A stretch of 64,000 nucleotides of DNA from Tillus elongatus (lineage: Eukaryota > Arthropoda > Insecta > Coleoptera > Cleridae): contig OZ023265.1 in NCBI GenBank assembly GCA_964006375.1, forward strand, positions 171,685,943 to 171,749,942, written 5' to 3'. Each line of letters starts with the position of its first letter. Position 1 is the first letter of the stretch. A program made the position numbers and the translations under genes. The notes under the pieces are model-generated. The model did no database searches, was not told where the DNA came from, and worked only from the letters and a program-made list of their open reading frames with translations. Of this stretch, positions 12,064-25,060 are shown piece after piece.

Positions 12064-14201
12064 GATCCGGCTGCTAAATTAGTACATTAATAATGTAGAT
12101 TATCAAGATTTAATTTTTAAGTATTTTTACAACTAGGAGAAGTCACTTTTCATCAGGTGCCAATTAAAAATTACCCGCCAGTATTATTAATTAAAATATA
12201 ATTAATTTACTTTTAGAGAAACATTTCGTTAACATCTTACGGAAATAAAACCTACACAACTTCACAACAGTGTATTTAAAATATCTGAAACGTCATAGTT
12301 GCTGCTGATTGCTTAACTGCTACCTCTACGCAGCCAGGTGTAAACAGGTATAATTTTATTAAAACTTTTCGTTCTTAACGTAGACTCATTTCATTTATAC
12401 CACATTAAACCTCATTTTTTTCTGTAGTTAATGATATAAAGGTGCCTATATAAAAAAACCCGCAAATCAAAGTTTCCTACCCTAAAAGATGCTAGGTATG
12501 AAAAATAAAGTGACAGAGAGTGATCGCGCGACGCTACTTGTTAGACAAGGATGCTCAATGCCAGCTGAACGTACTTTTTGAGCTATTGCGCATGCTCCTA
12601 TAAGCATCTGAGTCCAGTCATTTTAGTGAATTTTCTTAAAAAAAATTCTCTAATGAGGAGATCTCGACTTTCGAATTTTAAAAAAATTTCTTCAAATGAG
12701 CGCTATTTAGGACCCCTGGAACCCAAATCCGGGGTCGGTTTCAGACTTTATATGTAAAAAAGTCACAGGCATTTAAAGAAAAATAAATTTGGGTTTTCCT
12801 CAAAACGTCAAAGTTGCGATTTTAAACGTCAAAATTGTTAATATTTAGGCAATGAACCTGAAATTAATATGATCTATGGAAGGAAAATGTCTCAAGAATA
12901 ATGTTTTACAAAGCCTGAACTCTTAGTTTCAATCGTCATTGTCCTTCATTTTACTAAAATATTCCCAGAAAATTCATTTCAAATAGACCCTTTCTCTGAT
13001 GCTTTAGCAGTAGTGTTGGCTATAGAGTTTATCGTTTAATGGTATATCAGTTTTGTCGAATTTTCGTAAAAAATCATTAAAGCGCAATATATTCGTTATT
13101 ATGCAAGTTACAAAAAAAAGTTGTATACATTAATTGTAGGGTGTCTTAAGCTACATCTTAAAAAATATTTCCACAATTACAGGGTAGCCCATAAGTCGTT
13201 GGTGATTCAAATTTTCTTTTTTTTTTAGTGAATTTTTTTAATCGAACACGCCCTATGTTATTGCATTTTGTATTTTCCATCGAAATATAATACATCTTTG
13301 TAAGAAAAAAATTCGGGACGCAGCAAGTGCGTTATGGTAGCGAATTTTCATTAAATGCTTCAAATTTTGAATCAATTTGCTATTAACCTATAAGGTTGAC
13401 CAGAAAACCAGTTTTTTCGGGAACAATTTAAGTTTACTTTCGGAAATTTTTGTACATTTTCAAACAATAAAGTTATTTTGATGAAACATGGCACATTGTT
13501 TCTAATATATAGATTATACTGGTAACCAAATTTGGTGCCTGCTTTCTTAAAAAAACATATTTGCTATTTAAAAAAACCTTTTAATGAAAATTCACTACCA
13601 TAACGCACTTGCTGCGTCCAGAGTTTTTTATTACTACTTATATCGTTGGTTGAGAACCCTATTTATTGGAGCATGCGCAATAGCTCAAAAAATACGTTCA
13701 GCTGGCATTGAGCATCCTTGTCTAACAAGTAGCGTCGCGCGATCACTCTCTGTCACTTTAATTTTCATACCTAGCATCTTTTAGGGTAGGAAACTTTGAT
13801 TTGCGGTTTTTTTATATAGGCACCTTTATATCATTAACTACAGAAAAAAATGAGCTTTAATGTGGTATAAATGAAATGAGTCTACGTTAAGAACGAAAAG
13901 TTTTAATAAAATTATACCTGTTTACACCTGGCTGCGTAGAGGTAGCGGTTAAGCAATCAGCAGCAACTATGACGTTTCAGATATTTTAAATACACTGTTG
14001 TGAAGTTGTGTAGGTTTTATTTCCGTAAGATGTTAACGAAATGTTTCTCTAAAAGTAAATTAATTATATTTTAATTAATAATACTGGCGGGTAATTTTTA
14101 ATTGGCACCTGATGAAAAGTGACTTCTCCTAGTTGTAAAAATACTTAAAAATTAAATCTTGATAATCTACATTATTAATGTACTAATTTAGCAGCCGGAT
14201 C
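12064..14201. mobile_element. Foldback element with 539 bp arms
   Basis: The arms 12064-12602 and 13664-14201 are near-identical reverse complements. They start with GATCCGGCTGCTAAATTAG and differ at only a handful of positions. The interior (12603-13663) is occupied almost entirely by a copy of the microsatellite-carrying element. No transposase is present and no clear target duplication is seen at the ends. Either a non-autonomous long-TIR transposon received an insertion, or the arms were duplicated around it. Confidence 0.85.
12615..13625 (+). mobile_element. Microsatellite-carrying element lacking its TA array
   Basis: Palindrome and TGAGCGC block (12624-12745) join directly to the body at about 12750. 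The TA array and the GATAACTC block are deleted. The terminal unit with inverted ends spans about 13312-13622. It lies exactly between the arms of the foldback. Confidence 0.8.
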
Positions 14202-14689
14202 CCGTACTACTACTTATTAGTGAATTTTTAAGAGAAAATTCACTAAAATAGTCCACTTGGTGTAAGAATTAATACAAACAGTGGCTAACTTCGTATTACG
14301 TGGTTGCCAGTTTTTGAGGTAGGTACTTTGTTATAAAATTGGCGTCGACTTCCAAAAATTCTGATATTCGTTTGTCTATTAGTGTATTTGGTTTATAGTA
14401 ATCTGCAATGTGTGTTACAAGTAAGCATAGCTTGTACAGTGCGTGTAGCGTACATAATTTAAAGCGATTATATTGTTACAAAGCACTTCAATAGACGTAG
14501 GTGCGGTGTTGCCACATCTCCAGAATTTCCCCAACATCTGGGAATTTTTGCACAATCTGGCAACCCCGCCTCCCCACCCCCTGGGGGCGCCTGGGGTGAC
14601 CCCTCTCAGGCGAAGTCTCAACCCTCTAGGACCAGAAATAACGAAGTTACCAACTTGTACCCCGTCGGAACGGATAACTGAGGTCTGCA
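14202..14689. other. Short palindrome and unassigned GC-richer DNA
   Basis: A stray terminal palindrome (AGTGAATTTTTA...AAATTCACT) is at 14218-14247. From 14500 the composition becomes GC-richer. Opposed open frames at 14415-14690 and 14473-14781 overlap each other and match no family; at most one could be coding and I call neither. Confidence 0.4.
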
Positions 14690-15210
14690 CATTCCGAACA
14701 CCCTGTATGCGCAGAGAACCCTTACACCCTGTATACGCAGAGAGATCTTATATTACGAGAAACACCCCTTGTGTAACATAGGAGTGATGACCACATTTGG
14801 ATCATCCTGTATATGCATCCCCCTGTATACACACGGGGCCGATCTGTATTCACAAAACCTTCTAGCAAAAGAAGGTCCTGGAACATTCTGGAATGGAACG
14901 CTCGAGAACAAACTGGAAGGTGCGACGGCTATATAAAGATGGAAGTAAGCCAGCGGAGTTCAGTTCAGTTAGAGAATGTTGTAGTGACTCGAAGGAGCAG
15001 TAACTAGTGTGAAGTGTTATAGAGTAGTGACTGTAGTTTCAGTGTATTAGTGACTTTTGTACAAATTAGTGATTGTAAGGCCAGATAAACTAAGTGTTTT
15101 GTAAGAGAGACATTCTAGAACTTTTATTGTATCCATATTTAGTGAGTAAATAAAGTTGTTTTGTTAAAATTAGAAGTCTCACTTATCCAGAACCCGGAGA
15201 AAACGCAACA
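14690..15210 (+). mobile_element. Candidate solo LTR with complete promoter and poly(A) signal
   Basis: The stretch has the layout of a long terminal repeat: upstream control region, TATA box (14930-14938), initiator (14960-14964), a short transcribed region, AATAAA at 15149-15154, and a 3' end reading AACCCGGAGAAAACGCAACA at 15191-15210, a typical insect LTR end. Just upstream, ACACCCTGTATRCGCAGAG occurs twice (about 14698 and 14728). The 5' boundary is uncertain; TGTAACA at 14772 is one candidate. I could not find a matching target duplication, and no gag or pol is present nearby. Confidence 0.55.
14870..14970 (+). promoter_or_regulatory. Heat-shock-element promoter with TATA and Inr
   Basis: Eight consecutive 5 bp modules fit the heat shock factor pattern (nGAAn or inverted nTTCn, some degenerate) at 14870-14909: AGAAG, GTCCT, GGAAC, ATTCT, GGAAT, GGAAC, GCTCG, AGAAC. 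TATATAAAG follows at 14930-14938. The arthropod initiator TCAGT is at 14960-14964 and repeated at 14965-14969, about 31 bp downstream of the TATA box, the canonical spacing. Confidence 0.75.
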
Positions 15211-15959
15211 ATCTCTTATCTTATATCCAACAAAAACTGTCAAAATATTCGTAAATAATGTCACTTAATAAATTTCGTTGTTCAAACCAAAATTATTTTT
15301 CATCTGTATTGAGCGCTTGCTATTAGAGTATTTATTTATAAAGCAGGGTGTCAGTCATTCTTTAACTCGTAGTTATCTAAAAAAAATCCTCTAGATTTTT
15401 ATTATCAAATAATAAAGCCACAACTTTTAGACACCATGTGTTGTCTAAACTTTGTTACAGCTCTACCCAAAGCTTCTTTTTACGATGAGACTTCAAACGC
15501 GTCTTAGTTTTCAAAGCTTTAGTTGTATGAAAGACAATTAATAACGTTGTAACTCTTGCCACATTGTTCGCCCGGAGAAAACTACATTTTAATGGAGTTC
15601 AGGAACAATAACACCTCATTGTAAGAGGAAAGCCGCACTATAACGTTATTCCAGGAGAGATCGGATTTGGCTTTTAACACGCAAAACGTGAATAAACTTT
15701 CTTCCCATTTTCATCCCGTCCTTATCTAATACCAGGACACGGTCTCTTTCGTGGCGTAATTAACGTGCTGCGAGTTGTGACAGTAGGGGCGAACATAAAA
15801 CCACGCTAGGAGATACGATTCATTGGCAAGAAATTTTAGCAGTTACGAGCTGCACAGTGCAAGAAATTCAAGCAGTTATGATCCGAACATTGCAAGAAAT
15901 AACCGAGTTATGTGGTTCAGATTGAATCGTTAAGATTACTATCAAGATATGTGGTCCTC
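15211..15959. other. Unassigned, partly GC-balanced DNA
   Basis: No gene recognised. The part around 15560-15800 is less AT-rich than its surroundings and free of known repeats; it could be conserved non-coding DNA. Comparison with related species would tell. Confidence 0.35.
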
Positions 15960-17600
<1,641 letters not shown>

Positions 17601-18567
17601 GGGAGCGATATTTTTTGGACGGGCTAAAATATTATGTTTTGGACGAAATGAACCGCTTTTACCCAATCTATCAAAAATATTTTAGAATCATTTGTGGTCC
17701 GACTGTTTTATGTTTAAATGCTTTGAGCATACATTCTGACGTTCAACAAAATTTTCCTGCGCATAAAAGCAAACAAAGGCCAGTGCGCCAGTCGCCGGAG
17801 TTTAAGCGTTTATCTGCCGACTACCGATACATTTAAGCGGTTGGAGCCTGATGAACCCACTATTGACTTCAAGCATTATTTTGTGATGTTTATCATTCTG
17901 CTTTGCCAAATTGGCATCATTGGGACTGGTGAACGCCTACGTTGTCACAACTATTCAACTGTTAGCGTCTGGTGAACCCTGGCATATCTCGTTTTTTTCA
18001 TTAGAAAAACAATTAGATCGCGGCATACTTTAGGTAATTATGTACAAAAGCCTATTAAAATAGCGGTAAATATAATATGATCTAAAAGCTATTACGAAAA
18101 ATGTGTTTCAGGTACTTTTAGCTTTGTAACTATTTTTTAAACGGTTGATTTTGGCGTCAGTCAACAACTACACCTTTTTTGTTGTTAAAAAAAAAGCAAC
18201 AGAATATTATTTTTGAATCAAAGGTTTTGCAGCGATGCTAAAAAAATTGTGTATTTTTAAGATCTGAAGGGTTGCCCAAGAGGGTTATCTATCCGCTAGA
18301 GCCATTTTGGAAACTGATTTTTTTATCACCATGATAAATTCTGTGACAATTTTTACGACAATACGTCAAATACTTTTTTAGTTTATCACCATGAAAAACT
18401 CTGTGGCAATTTTTAAGACAATACGTCAAATACTTTTTTTAGGTATCAAGGAAAATTGAAATTCAATTGTTCCCTTTAACACGCTGCATCTCTTCGAATT
18501 TTGACTTTTCAACTCCAGGTAATTTTGGCTAAATTGTAAGATTTTAATATTAAGAATCTATATACAG
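17601..18567. other. Unassigned DNA with 60 bp tandem duplication
   Basis: Two adjacent copies of a 60 bp unit lie at about 18322-18381 and 18382-18441 (TTTATCACCATGA start). No gene is recognised; a 73-codon frame at 17615-17836 has no family match. Confidence 0.5.
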
Positions 18568-18913
18568 ACTTGGAGACTACTTCTGTGGCTTCCATGTTGG
18601 GTTTCGTTTCTGTAGGTGAAGGACGTAACCAGCGCATAAGCCAACCGGAGCAAGCGGCCGTTTTGAATTCGGGAACTACTAGAATTCAGAAGGGCCGCTT
18701 GCTTCAGTTAGTTTATGCGCTGGCTACGGAAACCACCTACGGAAACCAAACCCAACAGTGAAGCCAAAGAAGTAGTCTCAACAAGCGGCCCTACTGAATT
18801 CTAGATGTTCTAGAATTCAGAAGGGCCGCTTGCTCCAGTTAGCTTACGCGCTGGCTACGTCCTTCACCTACAGAAACGAAACTCAACAGTGAAGCCAGAG
18901 AAGTAGTCTCCAA
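18568..18913. mobile_element. Foldback MITE with a duplicated arm
   Basis: One arm (18568-18665) is followed by two successive inverted copies of itself (about 18680-18782 and 18808-18913). The outer ends read CTTGGAGACTACTTCT and AGAAGTAGTCTCCAAG. Each arm is GC-richer than the flanks and holds a GCGGCC block next to a GAATTC. A short remnant of the same end occurs at about 47106-47142. Non-coding; the open frame across it is an artefact. Confidence 0.8.
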
Positions 18914-19804
18914 GTGGTATATAATATGGACCAGTTTCACCATGTAAGGGCAACAACAATCAATGAATCAGGAATCTACTGTTACAATTACTTTTGAACC
19001 ATCCTGTTTAGGTTGTTCATGAAAAAAGCACTAACCCTAAGCGATTTTGCCTTATTAAAAACTTTACATTGTTTTTCAAAGTTTCGTAGATAAAACGACT
19101 AGCAACCTCCTTAAATATTTCTTTATAAAAACTCAACATACATGTAATTATCAATTACATCATAACTAAGGTATAAAACATTGTAGTTAAAAAGAAACCC
19201 ATTAACCACTGGAGAGGTATTTAAATTCCAAGTGCTCTTTAAAGGACGAACATATCTTATCATAGAATCTTGACGTAAAACGTACGACATAAGACATACA
19301 TTATAACGTAATATTCTGTTTATAGCCATAACATTTCCGCATATAGAAACCGCTGCTTAAGTTATTTGCTACAATCTTGTTACTGTACATGGCTATATCT
19401 TTATTTAAACACATACATACATTCACATGCACAAACCTTTACAACGTCGTCCTCCCCAAAGCCATTTGTCGTAAAGAACACCGGCTTCATAACTTTAAAG
19501 CGAAACATAACATACCATGCAGTCCACATGCGAAGGTTCGAACTCTTGATGCTTTGTTATAAGTATCATCAATAATTAGAAAAGCCTAAGTGTAAGTATC
19601 CTTTGCAACCTTATTAAAAAATAAATACAAATCCTATATCCCTGGAAACTGGAACTCACAAACAGCGAGTAATCTCACCACTGTGGTGAGAACATAGCTC
19701 TTAGTATGTACTGAATAATGCCACTATTTGTGATTCAGCTCACTGGTTACTCTTAAGCCTGACTATATTAAGTTTCAAGTATAGCACACTAATAAGCTCC
19801 TAAT
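18914..19804. other. Unassigned DNA
   Basis: No confident gene or repeat. Small open frames on both strands (19123-19575) match no family. Confidence 0.4.
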
Positions 19805-20775
19805 ATTCCAAAACCAGAAATCTATGTGACAATTAGTCTACTCCCCATCATCGGCAAAATCGCCGAGAGATTAATTCAGAAAAGGCTGGCCTTATACCCC
19901 TCTGAGAACAATATCCTTTCGGATGAGCAATTTGGATTCAGACACCAGTACGCCACCACAGAGCAAGTCATCCGTGTGGCAGAAAACACCACCGAAGGAT
20001 TTAACAATATAAGTCAACTGGTGCAAAATTCAAATCGTCTAAAATTCTGAAAATGGTTATCGGAGCCCCATGGTTTGTCAGAAAGTCAAAATCACTGATC
20101 TGAAAATGCCCTTAATACTTGAGTTTATAACTCAACTATCCACCACTCACTTCGCCAAATTCTCGTCTCATGCAAATGTTCTTCTGCGTAGCGCCACCGA
20201 CTACGACGAGCAACTTCCACTAAGGCATAGGCGTCCAAAGCTTATCCTGACTGTTTAATGCCGCCGCGGCCAACAAAATTGAAACATTTAAAAACCAACG
20301 TCATGTGTGAAATCATTCCGACGGATGTATGTACCAAGGTTCTGTACTCCAGGGTTAGTGGGTGCGGGTCCCACACTACCTCAAATTCCCATACACTAGG
20401 GTGTCCATTAGGATTCCTCACTCCCGTTCCAAAAAAAAAAAAACAACTAATAAACTCATACAGATCCCTGATACGACCGATTATGACGTACGCTGGAGCT
20501 GTTTGGGGATACGCCTCGGTTTGGCACCTGAAACGACTTTTAAGTCGTGCAGAACAAGATCCTTAGGATGTCCCTGGAGGCACCGTGGTTCGTCACCAAT
20601 CGGCAGATAAGAGAAGACAGCAACATCGTGGTCATCAAGACCTATCTGAAAGAAGCGTCCGCGAAGACCTTCGCCAAGGCGAAATCCAACGTGCACCCGC
20701 TGATCAGGTCCCCAGTGTATTACGATGAAACGGCGTGGAGAAGATACAAGAGACCCAATACGATCCTGATGTAGT
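19805..20775 (+). pseudogene. Jockey-type LINE, reverse transcriptase remnants to 3' end
   Basis: Pieces in several frames follow the order of a Jockey-clade ORF2. An RT segment has ISLLPIIGKIAERLI and ILSDEQFGFR (19829-19945). A central part is badly decayed. The characteristic C-terminal region has IRPIMTYAGAVWGYAS (about 20475-20520), then EAPWFVTNRQIREDSNI (about 20570-20625), ending at a stop near 20772. The catalytic YADD region is not recognisable, so this copy is inactive. It lies about 180 bp downstream of a receptor exon's splice donor, on the opposite strand. Confidence 0.85.
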
Positions 20776-20955
20776 CAAGTCACTTGGTAGACGTCACCAG
20801 GGTAGGAGCCCGCGAACACATCGGAGTGCTGAAGAGTGCGTGTATATGTGACGTATAATGTGTGCCAAAATATATAACAAACACTTTTACATCCATCCTT
20901 TTGCAAAGAAAAGGAAAGGAAATTTAAAAAGAAAAAAGGAATTAAGTTAACTTAC

Positions 20956-21256
20956 CCTATTTTAGGCGTATTTCTAGTGCTGCTGGTGTTACTCCTAGGT
21001 GAAGCGCTTAGGTGTGAAGCAGCTTCTAATCCTCTAGATAGTTTGAGCATTTCTGCACCAAATTGCCCCAACGCCGACATGGTGCAGGGTTTTGGCTCGG
21101 ACTCCTGTATCCAGAGCTCGTGGGTGTCTATTGTGGTCAGCTCCGTGTCTGTGGAAGCAGCTGAATGGGCGTGCTGGGGGGTTGGTGGTTGCTTTAAAGT
21201 GTTGCCACCACCTTTCGCAGTCGCATTTAGTAGCTTGCGCCATGTACAACGTCGTT
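20956..21256 (-). CDS. 5-HT2A: 5-HT2A-like serotonin receptor, third intracellular loop exon
   Basis: A 301 bp internal exon. On the minus strand the acceptor TTTTTCAG precedes it (AG at 21258-21257) and the donor GTAAG follows (GT at 20955-20954). It enters in phase 1, matching the phase 1 exit of the exon at 41544-41754; the split codon gives Glu. It encodes 99 full codons with no stop, beginning RRCTWRKLLNATAKGGG and containing TDTELTTIDTHELW and FGAEMLKLSRGLE. The segment is hydrophilic and rich in Ser, Thr and Pro, as expected for the long cytoplasmic loop before TM6 that contacts G proteins. It leaves in phase 2. The exon is GC-richer than the surrounding intron. TM6 and TM7 exons were not found in 1-20955. 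Confidence 0.85.
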
Positions 21257-21547
21257 CTGAAAAATATAAAAGATGAAAGTTGCTGTATATAACATTTAGT
21301 TTCATGGTTCTTACAAATCTGAACCAAATAAAAGTTTGGGAATTACTTTTTACGCAAAACAAAGTTATTCAAAGTGACAAAGTATGAAATATCAGTAGTC
21401 CGTCAAAGAGATATTAGCGGACTAAATGCAGAAGTTTACTTTAGAACATGAAAATATTTTAATATTCTATTTTTCACATTTTCCAGTTAGTATTAGGCCT
21501 TCTAAATAGATTGGTTAGACTCAGAATATTGATACTATTAACTTTTA

Positions 21548-21607
21548 GAAAGAGAGAGAGAGAGAGAGGTAGAGAGGGAGATATATAGAGATAGAGAGGG
21601 AGGGAGG

Positions 21608-21643
<36 letters not shown>

Positions 21644-21644
21644 A
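21548..21644. repeat. (GA)n-rich microsatellite
   Basis: Impure GA/GGGA array in the receptor intron, about 290 bp upstream (in gene sense) of the third-loop exon. Confidence 0.95.
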
Positions 21645-21691
21645 ATTCAATAAGTCATATGCACGAAGTGGTGTAATGTATGGGGCGCAAA

Positions 21692-21896
21692 AGGTAAAGG
21701 TAATATGCTTACTGGCAATTAGGCCATTGTTGACCCTTTTTGCTCATCTAAACTAACCTACCCTCCACCTTGAGCTCTATCTCAACGACGACAGTGATTT
21801 GAAAAATCATATGCCGCCGGTGAGTCTCGAACCCTCGTCCCCCGAGTCCGTATTGGAAAGTCTGAATCGACTTTCCCGCACGGCCACGGAGGCGCT
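21692..21896 (-). mobile_element. tRNA-derived SINE, family 1, second copy
   Basis: Reverse copy of the SINE at 11519-11716. On the minus strand the tRNA head comes first, with CGTGCGGGAAAGTC and GGTTCGAGACTC. It is flanked by 17 bp target duplications with one mismatch, AATGNATGGGGCGCAAA, at 21675-21691 and 21897-21913. Confidence 0.92.
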
Positions 21897-21971
21897 AATG
21901 AATGGGGCGCAAAGCTGGATCTTAGATAAATGGGATATAAACAGAATAGAAACGTTTGAAATGCGACAATG

Positions 21972-22145
21972 CAGCCGGATCGAGTGGTAAGAACGTGTGC
22001 GTCTGAGCCCCGGGGGTTCTAGGTTCGATTAGTAGGTGATTTTTTAACTTTTCAGTACATACTGGAATCAACCGAGGTTGTTGCAAGTTAAATGGAGTCG
22101 GAGGCGGCGGAAAGCCGTCGTTCCCGTGTACCATACCATGATACA
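21972..22145 (+). mobile_element. tRNA-derived SINE, family 2, copy 1
   Basis: The head contains GGATCGAGTGGTAAG (A-box region) and GTTCTAGGTTCGATT (B-box region). It is followed by the family tail with TTTTCAGTACATACTG and TCAACCGAGGT, shared with 24236-24552. Compared with that copy the body is shortened. It lies 58 bp from the family 1 SINE. Confidence 0.8.
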
Positions 22146-24220
22146 TTGATCTACTTTTTCATTAATTGTTGCCCTTACTTGTTGAAACCGTTGCATATTA
22201 AATACAAATGTAGAGCCACCTTTTTTGCTTCACAGTTGCTTGTTTTCTTCGCTGAAGTCAGTGTCCAGTTTTCCGCAGCGGTCAGAGAAGCAGCTTATAA
22301 TATAATGCTTTATTTATTTTTTAGCAATTTTTATTAACTGTCACTAATAATTTTATAATGGATAACATTTTAATAAAAACTTGCTACCATACTGCACTCG
22401 CTGCGTCCAGAACTTTGGTTTCATCATTAACAGATTGTTTTCTGGACGTTTCAAATTTTCGCCTGTTACGATAGACTCATCTATAATCACTAAAGATATT
22501 AGTCTATACATTTTGTGAGCTTTTACAATAGAAGGCCTGTTCAAGCATTTGAAATTGGCAGAAACTTTGCAGCAACTAATCCTTTTGTGTTTGCAGGCCC
22601 ATCCTCGAACAACTGTGGGACTCTCGCCTCTCTCTGGACCCAGACGAGTTATCTGGGTCCAGCGAAGGAACACATTCAGTGTACAGAAACTCCAAAGAGG
22701 ATTAACTTTTAAGTACACCGAAGTGCAATACAACGCTCTCTCGATGTTAACACAACGGGAATTACGAAATGTAACTTTCGACATCGTCCCCGTTAATTTA
22801 TAACAACACGATCTTGTTTTAAAATGGAAACTGTTAATTAGCTGGAAGAGGCTTTTGAGTTGAAGGTCTCAGAATCACGTATGGGACTCCGGTCTTTTTG
22901 TTGCTTTATTTCATGGCAAAAGATGCATCGTCACAACCGACTCAGATTTTTGTTATTAAATGTAGTCAAGAGTTATCACCGAGGGTGTCTCCAAATTATA
23001 AGGCACCCTTAAATGAGAAGGGCAATTAATTTTGGGTCAACTGTAATACGAAAACAAAGAAAAAATCACTTCCCGAAAATTTCACTGCTTAAAAAATTCG
23101 TATCGGAGAGGTTTAAAATATTAATTGCAACAATAACGTAAAACAATTGCAACAAATTGGATTGGATTTATAATTTAAATGAGTTGTTTATGTAGTGTGA
23201 TATGATATTTTTGGAACGAAAATAATAAGACTTGTATTAAATGAACAAGTTATAAGCATTTATTGGTTTTCAATATCTAAAAAACTGACATTTCGAAAGA
23301 TAATATGTAATAGGTATTCTAGGTAATTTTGTCTAAATAAATAAACAAAAAAGTGAATCGCAAATAACGTTAATTCTGTGGAGCTAATTACATGGTGACT
23401 ACACTGTATCACATGGTAACTCTACACGATCTTAAAACAAACAAAACTTTTTTAGATGTGAAATAAATGTTTTGGGTACAAGTTAAATTAAGGTTTTTGT
23501 TACTTATAAACAGATTAAGATACTACGGTAATGAATGAAATATACCTAACACTATCTTGAAAGAAACCCTCCATATCGAATGATTGTACACTTGTCACAT
23601 CGCAAAGTCATCTTCCACGCCCAAAATTCTCGTCTGAAAAAAGATCAAATATCTGCAAAGTGATGGTTAACGCGCAAAGTAAACCCTCGTGGGTGAACCT
23701 ATTTACAGCACCCGTAAATTCACCGATCTTCCGAAATAACTTTTCGACAGCACCGGCAAATTCGCCGACCCTCCGAGAGAACCTAAGATTGATGGAAATT
23801 TTGCTGTTAGGCCTAATTCTTATTATTAATTATAAAAACGACTTTTATGTAAAAAGGGGGATATTAACGGTTTGGAAACTTTGCAGCTTTTATACTCGCA
23901 AAGACATGAGCCAGATAATTTTTTAACGTAAGGATATGAGTCGCAGCAGACGATATAACACTGCCGACGTTGTCGCCAAACTTATGTATTTGGACTAAAA
24001 TATGAGAAATATTTTCGCATTAGCGTTCTTGTTAGACAGTTTTCTCAGGAACTGCAGACTTTTAAATTTTAAACGGTAGACCGTATATGTTTTTACTTGG
24101 TCTGAAAGCTAATCTCAATACGATTTCAACGATGTAACGGTTGATAAGTTTATTTCACAAAACGAATAAGAATAGGTGGAAAATTGAAATCGACAATGTC
24201 TTTTTTTGATAAGGATAGCC
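22146..24220. other. Receptor intron DNA with minor repeats
   Basis: Includes a terminal motif end of the common MITE at about 22376-22410, a perfect 11 bp hairpin CTGGACCCAGA / TCTGGGTCCAG at 22634-22662, and a two-fold 42 nt duplication near 23706-23789. Open frames of 84-143 codons at 22353-22803 overlap on both strands and match no family; no call is made. Confidence 0.45.
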
Positions 24221-24235
24221 ATAAAAAGTTTTTTT

Positions 24236-24552
24236 TTCTTTAACGCCTGTATATTTCCGCGACGCCAAGAAGCAGTTTCACCTCACTATTTTGGAAATTT
24301 GGCCGAACCCTTGCCTTTCTATAGGGATGGTAGGGATATTTACCGTGCACAACATCGCATGGACACGAGACCGACGACTTTACTCCCCCTCCGAAGGGCG
24401 GAACGTGCAGACTTTCAACTTGCTCAAATACAGTGCCAGGACCTCGGTTGATGTTAATGTTACAGTATGTACTGAAAAAGTAAAAGGAGAACCCTGGGAT
24501 CGAACCCAGTACCCTTCGGTTTAGAGGCGCACGTTTTTACCACCGAGGCTCT
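24236..24552 (-). mobile_element. tRNA-derived SINE, family 2, copy 2
   Basis: On the minus strand the head reads CCTCGGTGGTAAAAACG (A-box region) and GGGTTCGATCCCAGG (B-box region), then the family tail. Flanking duplications ATAAAAAGTTTTNTTT at about 24221-24236 and 24553-24568 define the insertion. The tail continues through a CCGCCCTTCGGAGG palindrome also present at 62130-62350. Confidence 0.88.
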
Positions 24553-24715
24553 ATAAAAAGTTTTATTTAAATACATTTTATCACCATCTCTCTGGTTTCT
24601 TATGTCCCATGTATTCTTTAATACAGCATACACATTACCTCAGAATTTGTTGCTATCCTACTACCTAAAATATTTAACCAAATAAATTAATAACTGTCTA
24701 CAAAAACTCCTTAAA

Positions 24716-25060
24716 ATGATAAGTGAGAAAGAACGTATCAAAATATTGATGATGATTGGATTTACGGATAGATTAAGAACTCAAGAAGAAGTTTGTCGTC
24801 TTTTCAATAAACTCGTCAGATCGTCCTGCAATAACACATTCTGCAGTGTCAAAAATTGAAGCAATTCAAAGAAGTAGGTCATGTTTGTGATCGTCCTCAG
24901 AATGAACGGTCTTCAGTATCAGAAAATACAAGCTTTAATGTAGTAGGCTATAGTCGAAAATCTACACTTAAGGATTGGACAATATACAAGTGAATTTGGC
25001 ATTGTCATTCAAGACGAATTTCGACCTCAGACTGCAATTATGTAATGGCTCGTGTTAATT
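24716..25060 (+). pseudogene. Mariner-type transposase, N-terminal relic
   Basis: Opens with ISEKERIKILMMIGF and LRTQEEVCRLFN, followed after a frameshift by SAVSKIEAIQ. This is the helix-turn-helix start common to insect mariner-like transposases of the DD41D type. It then breaks up in frameshifts and stops; the catalytic domain is absent. Confidence 0.75.

Noticed and set aside
14415..14781. Opposed 91- and 102-codon frames in the GC-richer stretch
   Set aside because: They overlap on opposite strands, have no family match and lie next to LTR-like sequence.
14772..15210. Exact LTR boundaries with target duplication
   Set aside because: No direct repeat of 4-6 bp matched the candidate ends, so the element is given with uncertain 5' limit.
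20977..21327. Open frames on both strands over the third-loop exon (for example 20977-21276 plus)
   Set aside because: Only the minus frame fits the splice sites, phases and receptor sequence; the others are shadows.
22353..22803. Possible extra exon of the receptor or another gene (143 codons minus, 84 codons plus)
   Set aside because: Neither frame has receptor motifs or a matching phase; the region contains a perfect hairpin and a MITE end. Left unassigned.
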